Part shown: positions 31,701 to 42,003 of the stretch, in pieces
How positions within the stretch are numbered: the first letter of the stretch is position 1
How the letters are laid out: every line of letters begins with the position of its first letter
Source of the DNA: Dasyornis broadbenti
Taxonomy: Eukaryota; Chordata; Aves; Passeriformes; Dasyornithidae
Length of the DNA: 64,000 bases
Direction of reading: 5' to 3'
Assembly: GCA_013397935.1 (NCBI GenBank)
Contig: VZRN01005380.1
Span: 614,471 to 678,470 of the forward strand
Notes under the pieces: model-generated
What the model was told of the DNA's origin: nothing
Seen by the model: only the letters and a program-made list of their open reading frames with translations
The model's database searches: none
Translations under genes and position numbers: made by a program

Positions 31701-33726
31701 GCTAAGTCAAAGTAGCTCTCAGGCAGCACAGCCACTGACTAAGGACAAGTTCCTCCTCAGCCAAGGCCCAGACAAAGGCACCCAAGGATGGACATCTATA
31801 ACACAGGTTTCTTCCCAACCTTGTTTTTCATCAATGCTGTTTTTTATCAACAGCATTGGAACGTTTCAAGTTAGCTCCTTCTTTCATGGCACAGTTTAAA
31901 TGGAAGCTGTAGCACTGTAAAAGCTGTGACAGTGTAAAGTAGGTATCTATTACCTGTTCTACACAAAACCCCTTCCTTTTTGAAAATGCTACTCACAGCA
32001 TCCACACCTGAAAACTCACTCCACCTAGATCTTGCCCCATAGCAGACAGTTACTCAATATGGATTTTCTATCTGTAGCCATTTTGAGTTCTCAGTGGAAT
32101 GTGAAATGGAAATACAGAAGGGAGTCAGAGGCAGGAAATCAGAGTCCTGCACAGTAACTTCACACAAGGTCAGCCAGGGCAACAGAACTAAAGGGAACTG
32201 TTCGACTTGACTACCATGAAAAGGTGCCCACTTGGAGATGCAAAAATATCAAACCTATTAAACATGCAAATGGCTGAAAAGTCAGGTAACTCTTCTGATC
32301 CCAAAGCTGCAGGACTGGTTTGAGTAAGGGTCTTGGCAGCAGAACATTTTTTTGCTTCCTCTTTAGGGAAAAACAGGCAAAAAAAGGACAAAGTGAAGAA
32401 AAGGGGAGGGTGTATGGGAAAAGTATTTACATGCAAGGATAACAATCTCAAGGGACAGTAGTGTGACTAAATCTTGCGGGACTCAGAAAGTAGTAAACAG
32501 CTCAAAAAACCCCAAGTGGTTACTCTGGCATGAGCCAATACTGAAATATTCAATAGTCAATACTCCTCACCCTGAAACAGGCTTCAACTACAATTCTTTT
32601 GGCAAATTGTTTCTCACTGTGACTATCCAGAAGGAATCCAGTGTTTAGGGTTTTCCATTTTTTTCTGTCGTCCGTTCTAGTTCTCATTTTTTCCAAGTTC
32701 TTCCTCTCCACCCTGTACTCAAATTCCCACTGGCAGTCCTTTAGCCAGCCGTAACATGCCACACAGTAACAGTTTACCCACACCTCAGCAGTTCTAGACG
32801 TCCAGACCTCAGCCTTTTGCAATACAGCTAAAGAGCCCTATAATGATAAGTGAATTATGGGGGAGTGGAGGCTTTTCACAGGCCTTTTCTGGCACTAATG
32901 GAAAAGCTCTAGGGGCGGAGCAAGGCATAGCTGGAAGGCAGATGTGCACACACAAGTGGGGGCTGGAGGGGAGCGCCGGGTACGCGGTGTTCCCAGGGGA
33001 GGTGCTGGCACAGCCCGGGGTTGTTTGTGCGCAGGGGGGACCCCACCCTGGCGACAAACCCAGCCCCCCGCGATAAGGGGCAGGCCAGGGAGGGCAGGAA
33101 GAGAAGGGGCCGCTCTTACCTGAGCACTGGACGATGTCGCAGGGTCGCCGCTCGGGGACCCCGGTAGCGCCTCGGATGTAGCACCAGGGCGCGGCGTCGC
33201 CGTCCGGGTTCCTGCAGCTGTTGTGGTCCTCATCGACTGCTGGGGAGCAGTGGGCCGTCAGCGCGGCCTGGTGCCCTCCGCTTCCCCGATAGCCCCCCCA
33301 CGCCGCGTCTCCCGGCCCCGGACCCACCTGCCGGGATCGCGGCGCCGGGGCCGCTCCGCACCGTCAGCCAGTTGAGGCACGGGGCGCCGCCGAAGGCCAC
33401 TTGCCGGCTGCCGCGGTAGGACGCACCGTTGCCGCGGAGGCAATCTGCGGAGAGACGAGCCGAGCCGTGNNNNNNNNNNNNNNNNNNNNNNNNNNNNNNN
33501 NNNNNNNNNNNNNNNNNNNNNNNGGCGGCCGGGCAGCCCCCGGCGGCCCGGGCCGCTCCCCGACACGGCCCCCATCTTCCCTACTAGGGTGTTCCCCCTA
33601 CTGAGACCCGCTTTTGTCCCCCACAAAGCCGGGCCGGCACTCACCCTCGGCGCCGCGGGCGGCCCCCAGCAGCAGCGAGCCCAGCAGCACAGCGCCCAGT
33701 GCCCGCCGCCGGTCCCCGGGCAGCAT
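28542..33726 (-). CDS. PIK3IP1: Phosphoinositide-3-kinase-interacting protein 1, six coding exons (whole gene span)
   Basis: Type I membrane protein that binds PI3K p110 through a cytoplasmic p85-like segment and lowers PI3K activity; it is known in lymphocytes and liver. The joined exons give 262 residues (human 263): a signal peptide (about 1-26, hydrophobic run AVLLGSLLLLGAA); a kringle domain with six cysteines at 29, 50, 74, 85, 99 and 104; a Thr/Ser/Glu-rich stalk; the conserved juxtamembrane SEAAAVQPIIGISQRVQMNS; one transmembrane helix at about 169-190 (YVLGLIMMVIIIAIGAGIVL); and a cytoplasmic tail with KDLKEKHEQKV...MQRITLPLSAF ending in GQAGTPGA, almost as in human. The first three introns are phase 1. 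The promoter is CpG-rich. Identity is secure; the only open point is a 3-nt choice at the exon 3 acceptor. Confidence 0.96.
28750..30737 (-). other. PIK3IP1: PIK3IP1 intron 5
   Basis: 2.0-kb intron with a (CA)n run at 30472-30487 and an A-rich run near 30225. No exon or RNA gene seen. Confidence 0.85.
30472..30487 (+). repeat. (CA)n microsatellite
   Basis: Eight CA units in PIK3IP1 intron 5. Confidence 0.9.
30738..30816 (-). CDS. PIK3IP1: PIK3IP1 coding exon 5 (transmembrane helix)
   Basis: 79 bp, phase 1 in and phase 2 out, between TTCACAG and GTGAGT. It encodes the single transmembrane span YVLGLIMMVIIIAIGAGIVL and the stop-transfer YIYKR. Confidence 0.95.
30952..31137 (-). CDS. PIK3IP1: PIK3IP1 coding exon 4 (stalk)
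   Basis: Acceptor CTCAACAG and donor GTACAA; phase 1 on both sides, 186 bp. It encodes the variable Thr/Pro/Glu-rich stalk and the conserved SRSEAAAVQPIIGISQRVQM and NSKEKKDLGTL just outside the membrane. Confidence 0.95.
31138..33119 (-). other. PIK3IP1: PIK3IP1 intron 3
   Basis: 2.0-kb intron. It holds a perfect 10-bp inverted repeat with a 7-base loop (31832-31858), and its 5' end is part of the CpG-rich promoter region. Confidence 0.85.
31832..31858. repeat. 10-bp inverted repeat, 7-base loop
   Basis: The arms CAATGCTGTT and AACAGCATTG are exact reverse complements, inside PIK3IP1 intron 3. Confidence 0.85.
33120..33236 (-). CDS. PIK3IP1: PIK3IP1 coding exon 3 (kringle, second half)
   Basis: Phase 1 on both sides, donor GTAAGA. 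It encodes VDEDHNSCRNPDG, APWCYIRGATGVPERRPC and DIVQC, the last four kringle cysteines. The acceptor is CAGCAG. Starting at 33236 keeps the human Cys2-Cys3 spacing of 23; starting at 33239 would add one alanine. Confidence 0.92.
33328..33444 (-). CDS. PIK3IP1: PIK3IP1 coding exon 2 (kringle, first half)
   Basis: Acceptor CTCCGCAG and donor GTGGGT; phase 1 on both sides, 117 bp. It encodes DCLRGNGASYRGSR and PCLNWLTVRSGPG, with kringle cysteines 1 and 2 at the human spacing of 20 residues. Confidence 0.92.
33470..33523. other. Assembly gap (54 N) in PIK3IP1 intron 1
   Basis: Run of 54 undetermined bases in the GC-rich intron between PIK3IP1 exons 1 and 2. The flanking exons are complete, so no coding sequence is evidently lost, but the true intron length is unknown. 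Confidence 0.95.
33645..33726 (-). CDS. PIK3IP1: PIK3IP1 coding exon 1 (signal peptide)
   Basis: The start ATG at 33726-33724 opens MLPGDRRRALGAVLLGSLLL and the signal peptide; the exon ends in phase 1 before GTGAGT. It is the only ATG in frame with the kringle and is in a fair context (A at -3). Confidence 0.92.
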
Positions 33727-33833
33727 CCTCGGCACGAAGGGCGAGGAGCCGCCGCCAGCCCGGCCGCGTAGCTCGGCTCAGCTCGGCTCCTCTCGGCGCC
33801 GCGGCGAGACCTGCCCTGGCGCTCCCCTCCCCG

Positions 33834-33841
33834 GTAAACAA
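33834..33841 (+). promoter_or_regulatory. PIK3IP1: Consensus FOXO (DAF-16-type) binding element GTAAACAA
   Basis: Exact GTAAACAA in an otherwise G+C-rich island, with its inner edge 108 bp upstream of the PIK3IP1 ATG. FOXO factors bind this octamer. Function here is inferred. Confidence 0.5.
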
Positions 33842-36800
33842 CCGCCGGGCTGCGCTTCACCTCCCCCCCNGCCGCCGCCCGCCCCCAGGAGGGGAAGGGG
33901 CGGCTGCCGCGGGGCAGGGCTCGGGGCAGCCGGGAACCTGCTGCCGCAGAGGGTCCTTCGCCCGGGGACCGAGCGCGGCGATGGGTGCTCGGTACCGTGG
34001 GGCTGTTTGCCTCCAGAGGAACTCCGCGTCCCTGGGCTTGTCTCCTACAGTCGCAGGAAAAGTCTTGGACCAGAAAAGGAGACTTCCCACACAGAACTAC
34101 GCTTGAACCGCCGCATGTGGCAGGGAAGGTGTTTATCTTCAGGGACCTAAAACTGCTGTCTCCCCTGGAGAATTACCATGAAGTACTAAATCCTGCTGCC
34201 TTTATTCTCCCTGTGGGTTCCCTTAGCTCTAAAGAGATGTTGTGGCAGGTACACACTGCCACGGAGGCTGTGCACCTCCACTTAAAGGAGTTTACATTCT
34301 CGCCTCTGCTAACCTGTTACTTTTCTTTGACTCCATGTACTTACTCTAAGAGCTGTGCCTGCTTAGAGAAAAAAAAACAAGGTAAACAGCATGAAGATGG
34401 TTTAGAGTAGTTCTACTGCAGCCATCCAGCCACTGTGATAAAGCCTCTCTGCAGACATTTCAGACGGGCTACAAGAGATACTTCTGTTTCTGAGCATGCC
34501 AAGGGATTCAGATAGTGCAGTGCCAGTGCCTGTACACAAGCATCTGGAGTCCTCAGCAATGTTTCTATTTTACACCAGTGAAAAACAAGCCACTGAATAG
34601 TTGGTCCTGTTCAACAATGAGCTCGCAAAGGCAGCCTGGGCCAACTGATGGGTTTGTAGCCAAGGCACAGGCCTGCAGCCCAAGGTGCTATTTCTGGCTT
34701 TCCCACAGAGTTCTTCCTGACCTTGGCCAATCTGCCTGCTTCACTTCTTGGCACTTTCCCGTCCTTTCTGTTACATGAGGTACAATCAAACCTTCCTTCT
34801 TAGAATAGGACAGGGAAGTTCCGTTATTTTAAAGGGCTTCGAAATCAAGTGGGAACTACTGAACACATAAGGAGTATTTCTATGCTAGGAAGCTGCTTCA
34901 GTGTTTGATGAATCACTTTGCAAGGCAGTGCTGGCTGGAGCAGTGGTCTTTCCCTTCTACTCCAGATGTTTCCATCCAGGCAGTGCTCTCTGTCAGGTTG
35001 CTACAGGTACTTGTGTGACAAACCTGCTCAAGGTGCTGATCCAACCCAACTTTTGCACCTTTTTCACCAGATAATGAACCCTTTAACCCCTTTACAGCCA
35101 GGTCACCTGCTGCATCCAGCCCACAATGAAGCCACAAAAACATAGATATATCAGCACCTCAGATGGGTAATGAGGAAACAGGTCAATTAAGCGGCACTAC
35201 CACCAAGTATGAAACCACAGGCCTTAGCACACATTTGTGTGTGATTCACACTTTAACAATATGATTCACCACTACAGAAAATTATTTAGTAATGCCAGAT
35301 TAAAATAAAAGGTTGTAAAAAATCAAAACAGGAAACCAAAAACCAACTGTATGTGCCAGTCCTGACTGACATCACCAGCTAAGATACAGCCTTTGTGGCA
35401 TTATGCTCATTGTCTTCACAGACACCCTGTTACTGCATTCCTGATGCTCTCCAGTTACTCTCTGTAAAGGCAAGGCTAACAGGAGTCAGCAAGAGTTTTT
35501 AATAAGCGCTATTGAATCAAGGCGCTCTTCATCACAGGTTTTATGGGACAAATTCCATTCAGCAGAAACTGCAGGGCCACACATGCATCCAGAGGCACTG
35601 CCTGTCCAAAACTGTTTGCAGATGGGCTGCCAACTTGCACAATTAATTTCTTTTCACTCATGTCATGAGACTAACTAATGCTTCCATGCCATCTAGCACA
35701 GAAAACACCTCCTTCTGTACATACTGATCCAAGAACTGCAGTAATCTCTGTGGAAACAAATCTCGGACCTTCCTAGCTCTCTCTCCTACTATGTAACAAG
35801 ATAAATTTGCACTTCTCATTACACCCAGCCAAGTTTCAGCAAACAATTTGAGTTTCTAGTCCACAGAAGGACAATGGGGAATCTGGGAGAAATGCAAAAA
35901 CCTTCACATTAATGGTAAAGATCAAAGTCTTTCTAAGCATAATTTTTTCTTTCATCTCTAGCTTTCTCCAGGATGAGGGAAGATTTATGCCTGGCAGTTT
36001 CACAGAGTTAAGTTTAATAGGATGCCAGGTGGCAACTGTCAAAGGCAGACTCAATTGCTCTTTCTGCTGTTTGGGAAGGGGTTTGCACTTCTTGCTGCAC
36101 TTTGAGAGATTAAACATGACATGATTTCCTAGAACTTGGTTGTAAACTACCCAAACTACAAGTAAGTTAATAGCTCTGTAGCTACTTCCTTACATAGTTT
36201 ACACTTAGAAGTCTGTAGGTCTATACACATACATGTATCACAACACATCCCCATGTCCACAAACGTTTCACATTGAGAATATATACACTATTTTTAGGAA
36301 CAAAGGACATTAAGCATCCTCCAAAAATTCAGTCTGAACCAGTTTCAGCTGTGAGCTAGTACCTTTCTGCTGTTTACTTTATACAGGTTCCAGAATGAAC
36401 AATGTCTGCTTTGTCTCTCTCCTGTCAACTGCTCTTTCTTGTTTATTTGTTCTACTTTTTCACCTGTGGAAAAATTCAAAGTGTTTTGAGATATTTAAAA
36501 AAAAAAAAAGGAATCTAACATATATATAGCACAGCACTCTGTGCCAAGGGAGGCAGCCACAGATGTGTAGCTCTGGAATGACTCTGCAAGAAGACATCAA
36601 ACACCCTCCTTCTCTGGCCACAGCCAGATCTTGCCAGGCAAAAGTTCATCTAACCTCTTATGCAAGAACTAACATGCTTTATTACTTAATCTTACTAAAT
36701 AAGACACTGGGGGGAGTAAACAAAATGAGCTTTCTAATCTGAGTAAGCTTTCCTAGCCAAATTAACATGGACTGCTTAAAATGGAAGTTGACTACTGCCC

Positions 36801-39093
36801 TCCTTGTGCCAGGACATACATCATGTTCCCATAACCTCCCCTTTCTTCTTCCTAGGTAACCAAAATAATTGTTCCACTTTTCCCTCAAAACTAGTTTTTC
36901 TTAATTTTCTGCTTCTTTCATAAATCGCAATGCTTGAGAATAAAGATAGTAAATTCTGAGACCTCATTTACCGTGAACAGAATATTAGAGCAATTTGTAC
37001 TTAAGCTTAAAAAACTGCAAGCATCAAATGTTACTGAACACTATTAAGTACTTACAAAGTACTTAATACTCCAACAAAAGCAGGGGTTTTATTTCTTGGT
37101 TGCCTCTGTCTTGCTCATGAAAGTAACTGTGGGTCTCACCTGTAAAAAGCGTTCTGTAAGCGCTGAAGTAGGAGTTGGAAACAAATGTGTTACATTTCTA
37201 ACCTAGATACAATTTGAACGTAATGAAAGAACATCAGGGCTGCAAAAAAAGGATCAGATGTTGAGTTTATGAAACTGAGCCGAGTATAACCACAAATCAA
37301 GACAGAGACTGTGACTACAAAGGAGCGATAGGAGTATCTGCTGGCACTGTTGCATCGTGCTGCTGACATGCTCAAGGAGAAGCTTTCTCCTCCCCCTTCA
37401 GTCTGACAGCATGAGCTATTGCTAAGTAAATGCCAGCCACAGCTTCCAAGGACTAACAAGGAAGTCTGCAGAAGCAAAACAACCATATGCGATATTTGAA
37501 CTGGTTCAGACTGGTTCAGTTTGCTCCACTAACTTAAAGTGCTGATTCAGATGAGCTTTCTGTGTGGGCTGTAATAAAAGGCCAGAGGCCTCGGAAGGGC
37601 AATCTGGGCCCTATTGTTTGCTGGGGAGAAGCACCGCAGCTACACTTCTTCAGCATTAAGAGATTAGCACCAAATACTCTCGACAATCACTGACTTAAGA
37701 AATTTCACACACTGAGTCCTCTCTAACAGCACCAATTCTTTGTCCTTTTTTGCTCAGTGCCTTTCCACAGTTTTCTCAGCAGTTTTGAAGGGCCCAAGTG
37801 CTGACAGACATCTGTGTTCACACTGGCTCACTGTGGCAGCTGTGAAGGTCCCCATGGATCATCACCCCTCAGCTCTTTCCCTGGCTGCAGCACTCTGGTC
37901 TCGGTATCTGGATCACAGGCTGCTTTACCTGCTATCCAACGGGTGGGTGTGTCTCGTAGCAGGATACCATAAAATGATAGCGATATTGTTAGGAATTTAG
38001 TACAGCCGTCTAAAGATGTTTCAGTCTCCAGTCGCACTGGTTTTTGTTGCGTTGTTTGATTGTTTGCTTTTTTTGCCACAGATGCAGGCTGTTACTGACA
38101 AAAAGCAGAGCACACATTTCTAAGGGTGGAAGAAGGGAAGCTATTTTGAAAGATACTGTGATCTACTCAGAGAACACATAAGTCTGAGCCAAGAACAGGA
38201 GCCTTACCCTAAATTCTTTAACTGATCTTTGCCTGACCTTAGGCAAGCTTCTACCTTGGTTTCCCATGTTAACATTACTTATGTCACAGAGGCAGAAATT
38301 GTTTTATGTCTGCAAAGCACTTTGAAAGCTTCAGACATGCAATACCTATCTTATGAAATGGTAGTGTAGGGGAAGGATTCCTGAACATGGATATGCATGA
38401 GATGTTCTCAAGCTCTACATCTATAGTGTTGACTTAGATGAAAGTACAAATAAGCATTATACAGGAATTGAAATAGGAGAATGTGCTGTTTGGTTGTTTT
38501 TTAAGGTATAAAAGTACTTTTGTAACGTTTTTCTTTCTCAAACCACTGTTGTGCCCAGCAGTACCTGGCAAAGCTAAGCAGTCTGATAAACGAATTAATT
38601 CTTGTTAGAAAATGCCTATCTAAAAATAATTGTTTATCTGCACATGAGAAATGTGAAAAGGCAGCATCAAAACATCTGGAGATTTCAGTCAAAAAGAATA
38701 AAGATTTCTGTTCTGATATCTGTTCAAATTAACTTTCAGTGAATTGGATGGGATTATTAAATATCCTTCTACCAATCTTTTACTCACCATGGAAGCCAAT
38801 TTCACAGTCAAACAGAAGTGAAAGCCCAAAACTCTACTGTTTAAGCTTCAATAATAATGGAACATTACCCCAGTAATAGTTAGATTTCATTGTGGAAAAC
38901 ATGAGGTTGGAGTTGCACTTAAATATGCAAAACTCCTACTCTAAATAGAGCAACCACTCATGTGACCTCTATCCCAAGCCATCAGAAAGGCTGTAAGATT
39001 ATAAAATTGAACACATGAAAAACCCAAACGTGTACTCTTATCGCTCTAGGGCTTTGGGACTAGGACTGGAGTCATCAACATAAGAGCAAAAGA

Positions 39094-39119
39094 AGAGACT
39101 CACTTTGTAATGAGTCTCT
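39094..39119. repeat. 9-bp inverted repeat, 8-base loop
   Basis: The arms AGAGACTCA and TGAGTCTCT are exact reverse complements. Intergenic; no known family. Confidence 0.85.
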
Positions 39120-41972
39120 GTAATTCAACATGTGAGCAGAGAAGCAGAGACCAAACCTTGCAGTGGAGCTACTACTGTTTCCTCATAAAGCGCAGGATTC
39201 ACGGACATTTACAATGCAGAGCTTGCACCTCCTGATTTTATTTCCTAGCTGACCTGAAAGCAGATAAAACCATTGGCACACAGGTACTGTGAAAGACCTC
39301 TCTCCACAGGTGTTTGCCTGAAGGCTGTGGGAGGAGTTGTTTATTTTGGGAAGTTGCCCTTTCTTTCCTGTGTAGAAAGGCAAATCTCTATTTTCTCTGA
39401 GTCACACACATGCCATAAACATGCAGAGATAGCCTTTTTCATGACTGACATAGGCACGTGGATTTTTTAATGTCTATTTACAGAAGCAAAGACTCTGGTT
39501 TTTTAAGTATGTTCACAGAACATACAGGGCAAACTTTTTTTGTTATTTTGGTCTTGAGTTTGCCATTCTTTTAGAAAGTTAAGGCTCCAACTGGTAACAC
39601 CATGAGGAAGTAAAAAGCCAGGAAGGAACAAGGCTTAGTAAAGTTTCACCTAATATTTGCACTTACTTCTTTAGAATATAAGGGTGCAGATTTAACACAC
39701 TGTGCGTTAGACCAATGCCCCAGCACCTGAGGTAGGCAGGCCAGAAGCAAAAATCTATTTATATGACCTCAGTTTTATTTCACAGCCATTCAATGAGGAC
39801 AATACTGACTTTCACAGGTACTTGTTGCTCCACCCACTTACGCTAAAACAAGAAATTTCGTCGCACATTGCCAGAGAAAGGATTTCTTAGTCGAAATAAG
39901 GCCATCCTGATACACAGTGTTGCAACTTGCCCACCACTACGAATTCTCACATACAGCTGTGGAGATGTGCAAAGGCAGAACTGTCTCTGAAAAGCAGAAG
40001 ATTTCGAGATATGAGAAGTCCAGGCCATCTCTCTGTGCACTCATGGTCTCTACTCTCCATCTCCAGGAAATGAATGCATGCAGCCTGCAGAGTTTAATTC
40101 TCTTTTGGTTTATTACTATTTAAAAATCAGGTTTTGTATCCCCTTCTACAGAGGCTTCACCTTCCAACAGAACATACAAAAAATACACACAATAGAAAAA
40201 AAAAAGATAGGTAGGTAAGTTGCTTTATACAAACAGGTCCCTAAGAACCCAAAAAGGCTAAAACAGGCTCGGTTTCAATAGAAGCAGGTCCATAAATAGG
40301 CAAGAGACTTCATTCAAGTAGGGAAAGAGTCATCCATCCTCACCTAAGATCCTTTCTTGCTCACACTGAAGACAATGGGAGGATTCCCAACAACTTCAGT
40401 AGAAGCAGGATTGGGATTCATCAGAGCCAATGGCAAACTTTTCTCCTCCTTCCCTTCCAAGGCACTGTCTCTTCCATATGGCGTGCAGCCAGGGAAAAAT
40501 GCCAGTTTTCCTGGCTCATCCCACACTCATGTTTCAGTTGTTCACTCTACAGGACATCTAAGCACAGCCTTTTATTTTCTCTCTTACTCTGGTATTTGCA
40601 CTAATTGCAGCAAACTTTCAGATTACAACAGTACCGAGGAAAAATTCTGAGCCCAAGAGCAAGGCTTGGTTGATTCTTTAAAAGCCAGCAGTCAGTCTGA
40701 CAGCTTTGCAGAGGGCATGTAAAATTCGCCTGGAGAAGGCACCAGTTTGCAGACACAGCAGCCAAAAAGCTATTAGCAAGCATGAGATTGATTTATTATA
40801 AAATCACTTACCCAAGGTCGCTATGTGACTGCAGGATGCTCAAGAGCATTTATGGCTGCCAGTGGCTGCATGAAGTGATTCCATGGTCCACATGGAATAC
40901 AGGAACTGGGAGGGAGTCACTGGAACATCAGTGAGACCTCAGTTACCTCCTTCCTTCAGCACATCTCAGCTCAGAGCACTTCCAGGTCTCCAAAATTGCA
41001 GTACAAGTATGGAGGCCACCCAGGAAAAGCTTCATTCACATAAACCCTGAGAGCAGATCAATAGTGCCAGGCAGTCTTTAAATAAATTTAAGTATCACAC
41101 CTTTCAGGAAAAATGTGGCCAAATGTTTGTTTAACTCTACATTACACCTGAAGTCAGTGAGGCCAAACATTTGTGACAGAGTTGAGGAGCACAATTGTGC
41201 AGCACAATTTGGCATGTCAATTAAATATTGGCACATTCTTACCCAAGGGTTATCGTCTCATTTTACAGACAGGAACACAACATAGGAAGATGCTAGAGAT
41301 GACACAGGGTGTTAATTCTTGGAAAACAGGCCATCACTGCCCACCACCACAGAGTACACAGCTGTGGTTTTTCACTGATGTGTCAACCATTCCAACCACC
41401 ACCACAAACCCTCACAGCCAGGGCTCCTGCTCCTGGTCTGCACCACTCCGCAATTATGTCACATCACTATTTTTAAGTGGTGCTTTTTCTTTTCTTTTTA
41501 GCCAAATAGCTCCCTGCTTTGTTTTATAGCCAACTGAGTTATTTGCAGAGCTGCACACATCCTAGTAGGTACCACACTGGCACAGGAAGGTGTGCAGGGC
41601 AAGGGTCAGGGGAGTAGGTAGATGGCACTGTGCCAGCACTGGTGCTGACTCTGTAGCAGTAGCTGCGGCTGCAGCCCAGGAGCATTGCCTGCCTCCCTCC
41701 CTCCAGGTCCCAGGTTCAGTGCTCTGGAACATGCTGCCTTCTCACAGGGACAGGGAGCTGCAGCAGATTGGGCTGGAAGCCAAGTTTGTTTCCAAGGGCT
41801 CATTCACAACAGCTGAAGGATCTTGTTTTGAAAAGGATGTTCAGGATAAAAAAGTGTGGCCCTTTCATGAGACACTGGAATCTTCCAGAATCTGTTTTCC
41901 TTTTTAAGTTTTCCTAGTGGTTTTTTTTCCCTCTTTGCTCATTTGTTTTGTCTCTCTTGGTGGATCTGAAAG

Positions 41973-42003
41973 CATAAGCTCAGAGATTCACTCTGAGCTT
42001 ATG
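41973..42003. repeat. 13-bp perfect inverted repeat, 5-base loop
   Basis: The arms CATAAGCTCAGAG and CTCTGAGCTTATG are exact reverse complements around ATTCA. An AATAAA follows on the plus strand at 42011. It could be a small hairpin in a transcript or a chance palindrome. Confidence 0.9.

Larger units (their letters stand above)
32960..33990. promoter_or_regulatory. PIK3IP1: CpG island / PIK3IP1 promoter
   Basis: A roughly 1-kb block dense in CpG and G+C, in sharp contrast with the flanking A/T-rich DNA, covering exons 1-3 and the upstream region. It contains a GC box (GGGGCGG at 33897) and a GTAAACAA element at 33834. No TATA box. The island could also fire divergently to the right, but no transcript can be supported from sequence. 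Confidence 0.8.

Noticed and set aside
33985..34410. Plus-strand 141-codon frame divergent from PIK3IP1
   Set aside because: It starts in the CpG island, where stops are rare, and has no recognisable protein features. A divergent non-coding RNA is possible but not shown.
41700..41800. Possible CR1 fragment near CTCTGGAACATGCTGCC
   Set aside because: Only one phrase resembles CR1; the surrounding sequence does not follow.
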